NCBI RefSeq assembly: GCF_039521975.1
Contig: NZ_BAAACZ010000003.1
Location: 186,001-250,000, forward strand
Reading direction: 5' to 3'
Source of the DNA: Alkalibacillus silvisoli
GTDB taxonomy: Bacteria > Bacillota > Bacilli > Bacillales > Alkalibacillaceae
Length of the DNA stretch: 64,000 nt
The notes beneath the pieces are model-generated. The model ran no database searches, was not told the DNA's origin, and saw only the letters and a program-made list of their open reading frames with translations. This document shows, piece after piece, positions 16,813 through 25,280 of this stretch; the stretch's first letter is position 1; each line of letters begins with the position of its first letter. A program made the translations under genes and the position numbers.

Positions 16813-18111
16813 ATGGAATTAACGTTTGCTATTATTATTTTTCTAGCAACATTAATTTTAGTCATTTGGCAACCTAAAGGTCTAGGGATTGGGTGGTCAG
16901 CTTGTTTCGGAGCTTTAGTTGCACTTATGGTTGGTGTTGTAACGGTCCAAGATGTCATAGACGTAACTGGACTAGTATGGAATGCGACTTTTGCTTTTGT
17001 TGCCATTATTATTATTTCACTTATTTTAGACGAAATTGGATTTTTTGAATGGTCAGCATTGCATATGGCCCGTTTAGCGGGTGGGAATGGTGTGAAGATG
17101 TTTATCTTAGTCACACTTTTAGGTGCTGCAGTAGCTGCATTGTTTGCTAACGATGGGGCAGCACTTATTTTAACGCCAATTGTTTTATCAATGGTTCGTG
17201 CATTGAATTTTAAAGAGGCCATGATTTTGCCTTTTATTATGGCAAGTGGCTTTATAGCAGATACGACATCATTACCTCTTGTCATTAGTAACTTAGTTAA
17301 TATCGTGTCAGCTGACTTTTTCGAGATTGGTTTTATAGAATATATGTTACGAATGGTTGTTCCTAACATATTCTCAACGATTGCTAGTATTATTGTTTTA
17401 TATCTCTTCTTTAGAAAATCAATCCCTAAAAGTTATGATATGAGTAATCTTAAAGATCCTAAAGAAGTGATTAAAGATTACAAGTTGTTTCGAATTTCAT
17501 GGGTGATTTTAGCTATTTTAGTAGTTGGTTACTTTATGACAGAAGGTTTAGAAACAGTACCGGTATCATTTGTTGCTGGTTTCATAGCTATAATATTCTT
17601 ATTTTTAGCTAAACGAAGTCCAGTAGTTCCGACGACAGAAGTAGTTAAAGGTGCACCTTGGGCGATTGTCTTCTTCTCAATCGGGATGTATGTTGTCGTT
17701 TATGGATTACGAAATGTTGGTCTAACTGATGTCTTAGCACAAGTAATAGAAAGCTCAGCACAACAAGGTTTATTAGCGGCGACTTTTTCAATGGGCTTTA
17801 TTGCGGCGATCTTATCTTCAGTTATGAATAATATGCCGACAGTGATGATTAACGCTTTAGCGATTGATGTAACGAATACGACAGGAGTTATTCGAGAAGC
17901 GCTAATTTATGCAAACATTATTGGTAGTGATTTAGGGCCTAAGATTACACCGATAGGTTCTTTAGCGACTTTATTATGGTTACACGTACTATATAAAAAA
18001 GGTATCTATATATCATGGGGTTATTACTTTAAAGTAGGTTTGATTTTAACAATCCCTGTACTTGTTTTTACCTTATTAGGCTTATACGTATCATTAGTAT
18101 TAATCAGTTAA
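16813..18111 (+). CDS. arsB: Arsenite efflux pump ArsB
   Basis: A 432-aa polytopic membrane protein (about 12 helices) of the ArsB/NhaD ion-transporter superfamily. Characteristic segments are FANDGAALILTPI, ASGFIADTTSLPLVISNLVN and SSVMNNMPTVMINALA. It extrudes As(III) or Sb(III) using the proton motive force. It lies 21 bp after arsR with an AAGGGAG site. No arsA or arsD is present, so the pump is expected to be a secondary transporter. Confidence 0.93.
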   Translation: MELTFAIIIFLATLILVIWQPKGLGIGWSACFGALVALMVGVVTVQDVIDVTGLVWNATFAFVAIIIISLILDEIGFFEWSALHMARLAGGNGVKMFILVTLLGAAVAALFANDGAALILTPIVLSMVRALNFKEAMILPFIMASGFIADTTSLPLVISNLVNIVSADFFEIGFIEYMLRMVVPNIFSTIASIIVLYLFFRKSIPKSYDMSNLKDPKEVIKDYKLFRISWVILAILVVGYFMTEGLETVPVSFVAGFIAIIFLFLAKRSPVVPTTEVVKGAPWAIVFFSIGMYVVVYGLRNVGLTDVLAQVIESSAQQGLLAATFSMGFIAAILSSVMNNMPTVMINALAIDVTNTTGVIREALIYANIIGSDLGPKITPIGSLATLLWLHVLYKKGIYISWGYYFKVGLILTIPVLVFTLLGLYVSLVLIS

Positions 18112-18126
18112 TTGGAGTGATTAAAG

Positions 18127-18567
18127 ATGGACAAACCAATTGTATATTTCTTATGCACAGGTAATTCATGCAGAAGTCAAATGGCTGAAGGATTAGGTAA
18201 GGCGATATTGAAAGATGAATGGGCGGTTCATAGTGCTGGAATTGAAGCACATGGAGTTAATCCAAAAGCGATTGAAATGATGGATGAGATTAATATAGAT
18301 ATTCGAAACCAAGAGTCTTCTATAATTGATCGAGATATTTTAAGCAATGCTAATCTTGTTATAACGTTATGTGGAGATGCAAAGGAAAATTGTCCTGTTA
18401 TTCCAGTAGGTGTTGAAACAGATCATTGGGGACTTGTTGACCCGGCTAAAGCAGAAGGAACAGAAGAAGAGGTTAATAAGGTATTTCGTGCTGTCCGTCG
18501 GGAAATACAAAATCGTCTAGAAGTATTGAAACGAAAAATAAACCAATTCATTGATTTGCCTAAGTAA
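18127..18567 (+). CDS. arsC: Thioredoxin-coupled arsenate reductase ArsC
   Basis: A 146-aa protein of the low-molecular-weight phosphatase type. The P-loop CTGNSCRSQ carries Cys10 and Cys15, and the redox helix carries Cys82 and Cys89 (LCGDAKENCP), the same cysteine numbering as the B. subtilis enzyme. It reduces As(V) to As(III) for ArsB, with disulfide relay to thioredoxin. It starts 15 bp after arsB and completes the operon. Confidence 0.95.
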   Translation: MDKPIVYFLCTGNSCRSQMAEGLGKAILKDEWAVHSAGIEAHGVNPKAIEMMDEINIDIRNQESSIIDRDILSNANLVITLCGDAKENCPVIPVGVETDHWGLVDPAKAEGTEEEVNKVFRAVRREIQNRLEVLKRKINQFIDLPK

Positions 18568-18756
18568 ATGATCTTTGGGAATAACTGCATCGTATAACCC
18601 GGAGTCATCACTTATATTTAACGAAAGTTGACACTCAATCATCCAATCCCTCACTTTTATGTACTATCCCTATTATAAATGAAAGCGAGGCTTGGACAAA
18701 GGGGATGAAGTGTTGTCAAAAGGGAATACATGTTAGTTAAGCCGTTACTTAGCGGA

Positions 18757-18867
18757 ATCAAAATGCGTAGACTCCTGCGGGAACAGCACGCGTCTCGAGA
18801 CCCCACAGGCCGCGCTTTTGGGCCGAGGAGTCTCGAGCCGTGCCCGCGGAAAGCGAAGCATTTTGAT
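18757..18867. repeat. Foldback intergenic element, copy 2 (reverse orientation to copy 1)
   Basis: ATCAAAATGC (18757-18766) pairs with GCATTTTGAT (18858-18867). The interior shares GACTCCTGCGGGA, GAGACCCC, CGAGGAG and CGCGGAAAGCG blocks with the reverse complement of copy 1 at 5187-5299. The terminal arms differ in sequence from copy 1 yet remain complementary. The flanks (18568-18756 and 18868-18963) hold no gene; GGCTTGGACAAAG on the left and TTTGTCACAG...GCCTCGG on the right may belong to a longer element. Confidence 0.75.
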
Positions 18868-18963
18868 GTAGCGGTGATCGTTCGGGTTTTGTTTATTAGT
18901 ATTTATTTTTGTCACAGTATTTCTGACTTTTTCAGTGGCCTCGGATTACTCCCGGTGTTTATT

Positions 18964-20190
18964 TTAGACGGTGGTTGGTTGTGGTAGATCTTCTTTTGGA
19001 CCGAAGAATTCATAATTAATTTGCTCAGGTGAAGCTCCAAGTTCCAATAATGCGTGCATCACGTTTTGCATAAACGGCTTAGGTCCACAGAAATAAAAAT
19101 CACTATTTAAGTTACGGATATTCTGCTTCAACCATGAGTAAGAAATATAACCTTCTTCAGTGAAGTTATTTTCACTCTGGTCTTGTTCTGTTGCCTCAGA
19201 GTAAACCGTTAAAACATTAAGGTGATTGTTATTTAAAAGAGTATTTTCGACCTCTGCTTTAAAAGCTTGAATCTTACTATTTTTAGCAGCGTGAATGAAT
19301 GTAACTGGACGGTTTGGATGTTCTTTAGTCACAGTGTGTAGCATACTCATCATTGGTGTTACACCGACGCCACCGCCGATTAGGACTAATGGTCTATGGT
19401 TTGTTAAATCAAGTGTAAAATCACCAGCTGGTGCACTTACAGGTATTAAGTCACCTATATTTAAAGAGTCGTGAAGATAATTTGAAGCAATGCCATTAGG
19501 TTCATCATCCGATTCACGCTTAACACTGATTCTAAAGTGCGCTTCACCAGGGCTATTGGAGAGACTATATTGTCTAACATGTGTATATGTTTCTTCAGGG
19601 ATTGAAATCTTTAAACTAATATATTGACCAGGATTGAAAGAAGGAAGAGGTTCTTCATCAGCTGGCTTTAGGTAGAATGACGTAATCACATCACTCTCTT
19701 TAACTTTTTTGGCAATATAGAAATCTTTAAAGTTACTCCAACCACCGTTTTGATTTTCGGCTTGTTCATACATATTAGCTTCTAAATCGATGAAGATGTC
19801 TGCGATGACATTGTAAGCTTCTTTCCAACTGTTTAATATTTCCTCGGTCGCATTTTCTTTAAGAACATCTGCAATAGTCTGTAACAAGTTCTCTCCAACG
19901 ATTGGGTAATGTTCTGGTTTTACGCCAATACTTCTGTGTTTGTGGGCAATTTTTTCAACTACAGGTATAATTTCTTCAAGCTGTTCAATGTTCTCTGCAG
20001 CTGCAATGATTGAATTCGCTAATGCTTGTTGCTGTTTTCCTTGTTTTTGATTGGCTTGGTTAAAAATATTTAAAAGCTCTGGATGGTTTTCGAATAATAA
20101 ATTGTAAAATCGAGTAGTAATTTGAGTTCCATATTCTCGTAGTACAGGAGCAGTCGACTTGATAATTTGTATTTGTTGTTCTTTAAGCAT
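18964..20190 (-). CDS. hmp: Flavohemoglobin, nitric oxide dioxygenase
   Basis: A 408-aa protein of three modules: a globin domain (1-140; proximal His85 in HKHRSIGVKPEHY), an FAD domain (RQYSLSNSP) and an NAD(P) domain (LIGGGVGVTPMMSML, FYFCGPKPFM, ending with YEFFGP). It converts NO and O2 to nitrate and protects against nitrosative stress. The gene stands alone. A perfect FNR-type palindrome lies about 60 bp upstream of the start, which suggests induction under oxygen limitation. Confidence 0.95.
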   Translation of the reverse strand: MLKEQQIQIIKSTAPVLREYGTQITTRFYNLLFENHPELLNIFNQANQKQGKQQQALANSIIAAAENIEQLEEIIPVVEKIAHKHRSIGVKPEHYPIVGENLLQTIADVLKENATEEILNSWKEAYNVIADIFIDLEANMYEQAENQNGGWSNFKDFYIAKKVKESDVITSFYLKPADEEPLPSFNPGQYISLKISIPEETYTHVRQYSLSNSPGEAHFRISVKRESDDEPNGIASNYLHDSLNIGDLIPVSAPAGDFTLDLTNHRPLVLIGGGVGVTPMMSMLHTVTKEHPNRPVTFIHAAKNSKIQAFKAEVENTLLNNNHLNVLTVYSEATEQDQSENNFTEEGYISYSWLKQNIRNLNSDFYFCGPKPFMQNVMHALLELGASPEQINYEFFGPKEDLPQPTTV

Positions 20191-20218
20191 TTAAATACCT
20201 CCCGTTTGTTTTGGTTCA

Positions 20219-20230
20219 ATTATAATTATG
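20219..20230 (-). promoter_or_regulatory. Candidate -10 elements of the hmp promoter
   Basis: Two adjoining -10-like hexamers occur on the minus strand: CATAAT (20225-20230) and TATAAT (20219-20224). With CATAAT as the -10, the predicted start site near 20218 would put the centre of the FNR-type box at about -41.5, the standard class II activator position. Confidence 0.45.
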
Positions 20231-20249
20231 GGATATTAATTACCTTTAG

Positions 20250-20269
20250 TTTGTGATTAATATCACAAA
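20250..20269. promoter_or_regulatory. FNR/CRP-type operator upstream of hmp
   Basis: TTTGTGATTAATATCACAAA is a perfect 20-bp palindrome containing TGTGA-N6-TCACA, the Fnr box of Bacillus. It lies 60 bp before hmp and 95 bp before the divergent ECF sigma gene. Placement relative to the -10 sequences favours hmp as the target. Confidence 0.75.
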
Positions 20270-20363
20270 TTATGGTTTGTTTTATGAATATTGTTTGAAC
20301 GTGTAAGGCTATGGGTTGTAGTTACGTCTAATAATTAAACGAGCAAGAAAGAGAGGTCAAGAT

Positions 20364-20876
20364 ATGGATGAAGAATTAATAACTCGCTGGTTTGATCAAT
20401 ACGCAGATGACATTTATCGCTATCTGGCTTTTCGATTAGGTACACCGGATGTTGAAGATTTAGTTCAAGATGTGTTTATTAAGGCTATCAACCATAGTCG
20501 TTCATTTAGAGGTGATGCTAATCCGAAAACTTGGTTGATCAGTATTGCTAGAAACTTAGCAATTGATCACGTTAGAAAGAATAAAGTAAGAGATTGGCGC
20601 CGTTTGCTTCAATATGAAGAATATCAATCTCCTAAAACAATTGATTCACCAGAGTATCAATATGAGTTAGAAGAAATGAAGACACTCGTTCATAAGTTAG
20701 TGTCTGAATTAAAGCCCGATTATCGAGATGTTGTCTTTTTAAGAGGTATTGAAGAGCTTTCAATACGTGAAGCTGCTCTAGTATTAGGCTGGTCAGAAAA
20801 TAAAGTGAGTGTCACATACCACAGAGCTTTAAAGGCGCTTCAAAGAAAAGGAGGTTTTGAAGATGGATCAGCATAA
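20364..20876 (+). CDS. ECF (extracytoplasmic function) sigma factor
   Basis: A 170-aa protein with sigma region 2 (YRYLAFRLGTPDVEDLVQDV, NPKTWLISIARNLAIDHVRK) and region 4 (LVSELKPDYRDVVFLRGIEE, WSENKVSVTYHRALKALQRK), and no other domain. It would direct RNA polymerase to a stress regulon when released by its membrane partner. It overlaps the next gene by 14 bp, the typical arrangement with a cognate anti-sigma factor. Target promoters are unknown. Confidence 0.92.
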   Translation: MDEELITRWFDQYADDIYRYLAFRLGTPDVEDLVQDVFIKAINHSRSFRGDANPKTWLISIARNLAIDHVRKNKVRDWRRLLQYEEYQSPKTIDSPEYQYELEEMKTLVHKLVSELKPDYRDVVFLRGIEELSIREAALVLGWSENKVSVTYHRALKALQRKGGFEDGSA

Positions 20877-21891
20877 CCAAGATTTAGAAAAATTGAAGGC
20901 GTTCACTAAGGACTTAAATATAAATGCTACAAAGAAAAATGAAATACGTTCTACAGTTTTGAAATATGCAGAAAAGAAACAAAGGCGTACTAAACGTAAG
21001 ATGTGGGCAATAACAGGAGCTTCTATTGCTGCAGTAGGATTATTTTCAGTCTTAACTTTTGGAACGTTTATTGATGAGGAAAATGGTAATACAGCTACTA
21101 GTTCAGAAGAAAGTAGTATTGAGTCTTCTTTTACTGCTGCTGATGTCATTGATGATGCAAGTGTTGAAGGCGAGAATGGTCAATACCAAGTGACAGGTAC
21201 TGTACCAACTGAAATGGAAGGGTTTGAATTCGTTGTAAAAGGGCTAACGATTGATACAGCGTATAATTATTATGAAATAGAAAGCCAAGATGGTTCATTT
21301 GAGCTTGATTTAACGATTGAGGAGGAAGGGTTGCCAGCTGAAGGTGAGATATTGTTTTCAGTTCGCGTAGACGCTGATGAACAAAGTATAGTATTAGATG
21401 AATTTTCTGAGATTGATTCTAGAGAAGAGCTCTCTGTTAATGAGGTTTCAACTGAACAATCAACTATTATTGTTGAGGGGATGGAGGAAGAAACAGAAGT
21501 AACAACCTATGAACTGACTCCATATGGGATCACTTATCAACTAGAACAGTTTTTAGAACACTATGAAGTAGAAGATGGTATTGTTATTCATCATAACAAC
21601 TATGAGGAGGTGGATATTGCCATTGAAATAGAAGTCGATGAACAGGGTGATCTCGTTGAAGCACAAAGCATGTTAGAAGATCAGTACTCTACTGGCGGGA
21701 ATTCTGTAGAGGACTTATCAGAGTATGATACGACATTGAATGGTTATCAAGAACATTTTGATGAAGGTGAAGGTTACTTCGTAGTTGAAGTGGCTGAAGA
21801 TATACTAATGATTACTTACCGCTATCCTATAGAAGCGGGTGATGGCTTCTGGCCTAGGATGAATATGCTTATCGAAACATTAGAATATTAG
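20863..21891 (+). CDS. Single-pass membrane protein, likely anti-sigma factor of the adjacent ECF sigma
   Basis: A 342-aa protein with a short N-terminal cytoplasmic region (about 47 aa, highly charged), one transmembrane helix (MWAITGASIAAVGLFSVLTF) and a long, very acidic extracytoplasmic part of about 270 aa rich in beta strands. I see no clear zinc anti-sigma (HxxxCxxC) motif. The role as anti-sigma factor rests on gene overlap and topology. The ATG at 20863 has a perfect AAAGGAGG 8 bp upstream. Confidence 0.7.
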   Translation: MDQHNQDLEKLKAFTKDLNINATKKNEIRSTVLKYAEKKQRRTKRKMWAITGASIAAVGLFSVLTFGTFIDEENGNTATSSEESSIESSFTAADVIDDASVEGENGQYQVTGTVPTEMEGFEFVVKGLTIDTAYNYYEIESQDGSFELDLTIEEEGLPAEGEILFSVRVDADEQSIVLDEFSEIDSREELSVNEVSTEQSTIIVEGMEEETEVTTYELTPYGITYQLEQFLEHYEVEDGIVIHHNNYEEVDIAIEIEVDEQGDLVEAQSMLEDQYSTGGNSVEDLSEYDTTLNGYQEHFDEGEGYFVVEVAEDILMITYRYPIEAGDGFWPRMNMLIETLEY

Positions 21892-21965
21892 AAAAAAGTA
21901 GTCTTTTCTAACCCTTATTGGTAAAATGTTACTAATAGGGGTTTATATTTTAGTGAGGTGTGAGC

Positions 21966-22499
21966 ATGTTTGACTCGTTAATAGCTTTAAAAAATGGAAC
22001 GAAAAAACAACGACAAGCTTTTCATGCTATACAAGAATTAAACCTATTAAATGATTTCACACAATATAATCCGGTCGTTTGTGGGACGATTCCACTTCAA
22101 ATTGATATAGACTCATCAGACTTGGATGTGATTTTAAATGTACATGATTTTGACTACTTTGAACGAAAAGCATTAAATTTGTATCGTGATCTGTCTGAGT
22201 TTAGAATAAAAAGAACTATGATAAAAAATCAGCCGGTGATCAAAATAAATTTTCATTATCATGAGTTTGAGTTTGAGTTATTTGGTCAAAACCAACCAAC
22301 ACATAACCAGCATGCTTATTTGCATATGATTATACAAGCGGCGATTTTGAATGAACGACCGAAGTTAAAGGATGAGGTCATTATCTTAAAGCAACAAGGA
22401 TATAAGACCGAGCCGGCTTTTTGTAGTGTGTTAAATATTGAAGGCGACTCTTATATTGGGTTATTACGATATGGTCGTGAACAAGGTTATATAAAATAG
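21966..22499 (+). CDS. DUF4269-type protein (nucleotidyltransferase-like)
   Basis: A 177-aa cytoplasmic protein. The segment GTIPLQIDIDSSDLDVILN resembles a nucleotidyltransferase metal site (D-x-D followed by SDLD), and EFELFGQNQP with the QHAYLHMIIQAAIL helix fits the DUF4269 family. The function is unproven. I chose the ATG at 21966 over a GTG 6 nt upstream because of GTGAGGTG spacing. It precedes the methyltransferase gene by 10 bp and is probably co-transcribed with it. Confidence 0.7.
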   Translation: MFDSLIALKNGTKKQRQAFHAIQELNLLNDFTQYNPVVCGTIPLQIDIDSSDLDVILNVHDFDYFERKALNLYRDLSEFRIKRTMIKNQPVIKINFHYHEFEFELFGQNQPTHNQHAYLHMIIQAAILNERPKLKDEVIILKQQGYKTEPAFCSVLNIEGDSYIGLLRYGREQGYIK

Positions 22500-22509
22500 A
22501 GGTGTTAGT

Positions 22510-23196
22510 ATGAGTGACTATGGGTGGCATGAAGAAGCGAAGAAGATGTGGAATGATAAAGCATCGTTTTGGCATTCAAATAGTAGAGAAATGTGGGATG
22601 AAGGAAGTCGAAAAACGATTGTCCCATTCTTTGAACAATTTGTACCTATAGGCTCTACCGTATTAGATCTCGGATGTGGCGATGGTTATGGCTCCTATAA
22701 ACTTTGGCACAGAGGATATGATGTGACAGGGGTTGATTTGTCCAATGAGATGATTACACTTTGTCATCATCGTATGAATGATGAAATGGACCAACTCATG
22801 TTTGAACAGGCAGATATGTTAGATCTACCTTTTAAACATGACACTTTTGATAGTTTAATCGCGATTAATTCATTAGAATGGACTGAGGTTCCAGCTAAAG
22901 CATTTGATGAAATATCACGCGTGATCAAGCCAGGTGGGTATTTGTTATTTGGTATTTTAGGCCCAACAGCCGGTCCACGAGCTCACAGTTATAACCGGAT
23001 TTATGGCGAAGATGTGATCTGTAATACGATGATGCCTTGGGAATTTGAAAAGTTAGCAACTGAACAAGGCTATAGTATTATAGGGTCTGAAGGTGTTTAT
23101 AAACAAGGTGTAGACAAAAGCCATTTAGGTAGGCTGTCTCAAGAGCTTAAGCAAAGTTTATCATTTATGTGGTTATTTATGTTGCAAAAACAATAA
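22510..23196 (+). CDS. Class I SAM-dependent methyltransferase
   Basis: A 228-aa protein with the SAM-binding motif VLDLGCGDGYGSYKL (about residues 52-66), acidic strand DVTGVDLSNEM, motif AINSLEWTEV and the post-motif RVIKPGGYLLFGI. The substrate is unknown; the small-molecule type (UbiE/Methyltransf_11) is most likely. It follows the DUF4269 gene closely behind AGAGGTG. Confidence 0.85.
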   Translation: MSDYGWHEEAKKMWNDKASFWHSNSREMWDEGSRKTIVPFFEQFVPIGSTVLDLGCGDGYGSYKLWHRGYDVTGVDLSNEMITLCHHRMNDEMDQLMFEQADMLDLPFKHDTFDSLIAINSLEWTEVPAKAFDEISRVIKPGGYLLFGILGPTAGPRAHSYNRIYGEDVICNTMMPWEFEKLATEQGYSIIGSEGVYKQGVDKSHLGRLSQELKQSLSFMWLFMLQKQ

Positions 23197-23308
23197 GGCG
23201 AACACTAATTGTTAATGCTTGCTTAAATTTACACGCACTAGGTGAAATTACGGATGCCTATGTCATCGTAAATTGTTCCGCTACCCTAAAAAATGTTTTA
23301 GAGCCAAA

Positions 23309-23334
23309 AAAATCCAGCCCAAAGGCTGGATTTT
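23309..23334. terminator. Bidirectional terminator
   Basis: AAAATCCAGCC/GGCTGGATTTT is a perfect 11-bp stem with a 4-nt loop and A/T flanks, between the convergent methyltransferase and lipoprotein genes. Confidence 0.9.
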
Positions 23335-23344
23335 ATCGTTAAGT

Positions 23345-24100
23345 TTAGATTAAAATCTCAATATCTCTTTCATTACGTAGGTTATCAAGCATTTCTTCCA
23401 TTTGCTCTGCTTCTTTTTGTTGCATAACTTGTTGTTCTAGAGATTCTCTCATTTCATCAAGCTCTTCAGTTTCTTGTTCCATTTCTTCAGCCTGTGCAAC
23501 ATAATCTTCATAAGCTTCTTCAACTTCTTCATCAGATACTGAAGCATCTTCTATATTCTCTTCTAAGTAGTTGTTAACAAGAATCATCGCACGGATTTCA
23601 TTTCGTACTTCTTCTTCTGACATACCCATCTCTTCATAAACTTCTTCAGCAGACTCTAATTCTTGTTGCTCTTGAATACCAGAAATTTGGTTGTCAATCT
23701 CCTCGTCAACTTCTTCATCAGAAGGCTCTAAACCTTGTTCTATAGCTGCAAGCTCAATCACTTTTGTGTTGATGATTTGATCAAGTGCTGTTTCGCGAAT
23801 CATTTCTGGGTTTTCTTGAGGGTCCATCCCCATCATCGCATACTGTTGACCAACAGCTTGTTCACCTTGAAGTAATTCAGACCCTGTAATATCTTCACCG
23901 TCGACAGTTGCAACAACCTCATCTTCATCAACATCAGAAACTTCCATTTCATCTAAGTCATCTTCAGTTGGTAGCTCATCTTCTGTCTCAGGCGTTTCTT
24001 CACCTTCTTGTGCACCTTCATCCTCATCATTGTCGCCACCACAAGCGACCATCACTGATGCGAATATAGCCAAAACAAAAAGCAATAACAACTTCTTCAT
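23345..24100 (-). CDS. SurA_N-like acidic lipoprotein (putative extracytoplasmic chaperone)
   Basis: A 251-aa protein starting MKKLLLLFVLAIFASVMVAC, a lipoprotein signal with Cys20 as the lipid site. A long Asp/Glu linker follows, then VATVDGEDITGSELLQGEQ and RETALDQIINTKVIELAA, the SurA/PrsA N-terminal chaperone pattern. No parvulin PPIase domain is present, unlike PrsA. It probably binds unfolded exported proteins. The extreme acidity is typical of surface proteins in halophiles. I chose the ATG at 24100 for its signal peptide; upstream ATGs lack ribosome sites. Confidence 0.8.
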   Translation of the reverse strand: MKKLLLLFVLAIFASVMVACGGDNDEDEGAQEGEETPETEDELPTEDDLDEMEVSDVDEDEVVATVDGEDITGSELLQGEQAVGQQYAMMGMDPQENPEMIRETALDQIINTKVIELAAIEQGLEPSDEEVDEEIDNQISGIQEQQELESAEEVYEEMGMSEEEVRNEIRAMILVNNYLEENIEDASVSDEEVEEAYEDYVAQAEEMEQETEELDEMRESLEQQVMQQKEAEQMEEMLDNLRNERDIEILI

Positions 24101-24219
24101 TATTAAACACATCCTTTTTATTAAATAAAATGTTTCGAGTATGCATTGTAGCATAGTCGTTTTCAGAAGTACAAGAATTCGTGCGAAATGAAAAACAATT
24201 GTAATATTTAACTTTTCAC

Positions 24220-24248
24220 TTGCATTTTACCCAAAAACAAAGTAAAGT
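24220..24248 (+). promoter_or_regulatory. Promoter and long leader of the cold-shock gene
   Basis: TTGCAT (24220-24225), a 17-bp spacer and TAAAGT (24243-24248) predict a start near 24255. This gives an untranslated leader of about 105 nt before the ATG at 24360, a length typical of csp mRNAs, whose leaders control translation at low temperature. Confidence 0.6.
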
Positions 24249-24359
24249 ATTAATTGAACGAATGATTGATATCGATGTTTACTGATTGGCCTCTCTTAAA
24301 AGAAGTCTAAAGTAACAGGATTCAATTGTTTCAAGATTATTTTAAGGAGGTCATTTCAT

Positions 24360-24557
24360 ATGACAGGTACAGTAAAATGGTTTAACTCAGAAAAAGGTTT
24401 CGGATTTATCGAGCGCCAAGACGGTGACGATGTATTCGTACACTTCTCAGCAATCCAAGCTGAAGGTTTCAAAACGCTAGAAGAAGGTCAAAGCGTTGAA
24501 TTTGAAATCGTAGAAGGCGACCGCGGTCCACAAGCAGCTAACGTAGTTGCTCAGTAA
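24360..24557 (+). CDS. Cold-shock protein (CspA/CspB family)
   Basis: A 65-aa single OB-fold protein. RNP1 is KGFGFIE (residues 12-18) and RNP2 is DVFVHF (24-29), and it ends with RGPQAANVVAQ. It binds single-stranded RNA and DNA and acts as an RNA chaperone. Codons look optimised and the ribosome site is TAAGGAGG, consistent with high expression. A strong terminator follows. Confidence 0.96.
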   Translation: MTGTVKWFNSEKGFGFIERQDGDDVFVHFSAIQAEGFKTLEEGQSVEFEIVEGDRGPQAANVVAQ

Positions 24558-24571
24558 ATAGGACTTGAACA

Positions 24572-24608
24572 AAGAACGTGTAGTGTATAACTACACGTTC
24601 TTTTTTTT
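24572..24608 (+). terminator. Intrinsic terminator of the cold-shock gene
   Basis: AAGAACGTGTAGT/ACTACACGTTCTT is a 13-bp stem with a 5-nt loop, followed by a long T-run. Confidence 0.95.
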
Positions 24609-24748
24609 AACCCTTAATTATAGATAGTACAGGTTTGATGATCATTTAATTGAAAATAATAGCGTGAAAAATTGGTAGTTTTATGCATGTTTTATTATAA
24701 TTTAGGGTATGTAATAGATTGAGGAAAATATATAAAGGAGTGTTGTTG

Positions 24749-25165
24749 ATGAGTCATTTATTTACAACTAAAGCGACAGCAAAAGGTGGGCGTGGTGGAC
24801 ACGTTAAGTCAGATGATAGTGTCATTGATCTAAATGTCGTTATGCCAACTGAAGACACAAATGAGACAGGAACAAACCCTGAACAGTTATTTGCAGCTGG
24901 TTATGCTGCTTGTTATGATGGAGCACTTAATTTAGTTGCGAAGAATAATGGTAAGGACATCGAGTCAACGACACATGGTGAGGTTAGTTTTATGAAAGAT
25001 GAATCAGATGGAGGCTTTAAAATTGCTGTTAAATTAACATCTGAAATTGATGGTGTCTCACAAGATGAGGCGAATGCTTTAATGGATGAAGCGCATCAAG
25101 TTTGTCCATATTCAAAAGCAACAAGAAATAACATTGAAGTAGAATTAGAGGCAAAAGTTAAATAA
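24749..25165 (+). CDS. ohr: Organic hydroperoxide resistance protein, Ohr/OsmC family
   Basis: A 138-aa thiol peroxidase that reduces organic hydroperoxides. The two catalytic cysteines are Cys55 (GYAACYDGAL) and Cys119 (VCPYSKATR). The core TNPEQLFAAGYAAC and KDESDGGFKI blocks are closest to B. subtilis OhrB. The ATG at 24749 has AAAGGAG upstream. I see no OhrR-type operator (TACAATT palindrome), which fits an OhrB-like, OhrR-independent gene. Confidence 0.93.
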   Translation: MSHLFTTKATAKGGRGGHVKSDDSVIDLNVVMPTEDTNETGTNPEQLFAAGYAACYDGALNLVAKNNGKDIESTTHGEVSFMKDESDGGFKIAVKLTSEIDGVSQDEANALMDEAHQVCPYSKATRNNIEVELEAKVK

Positions 25166-25202
25166 ACAGAAGAGACTGGGACAAAAATAGTTGTCATAAT
25201 AG

Positions 25203-25245
25203 AAAATCCGAACGATTCATCGTAAATGAATTCGTTCGGATTTTT
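25203..25245 (+). terminator. Composite-repeat hairpin, copy 1 (downstream of ohr)
   Basis: AAAATCCGAACGA (25203-25215) pairs with TCGTTCGGATTTT (25232-25244); inside, TTCAT pairs with ATGAA around a 5-nt loop. The T-run makes it a plausible terminator for ohr. The same hairpin with conserved flanks occurs at 27514, 50953 and 54881, so it is also a repeat family. Confidence 0.85.
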
Positions 25246-25280
25246 GTGTGTGGCGATATCGCTACATCAAAATAAGGCTC

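Noticed and set aside
16788..17369. 193-codon minus-strand reading frame
   Set aside because: It is antisense to arsB, which has clear family motifs; the composition (Lys, Ile, Ser, Asn) is typical of a shadow frame.
18730..18987. 85-codon plus-strand reading frame
   Set aside because: It lies across the foldback repeat and has arginine- and proline-rich composition caused by that repeat; no ribosome site.
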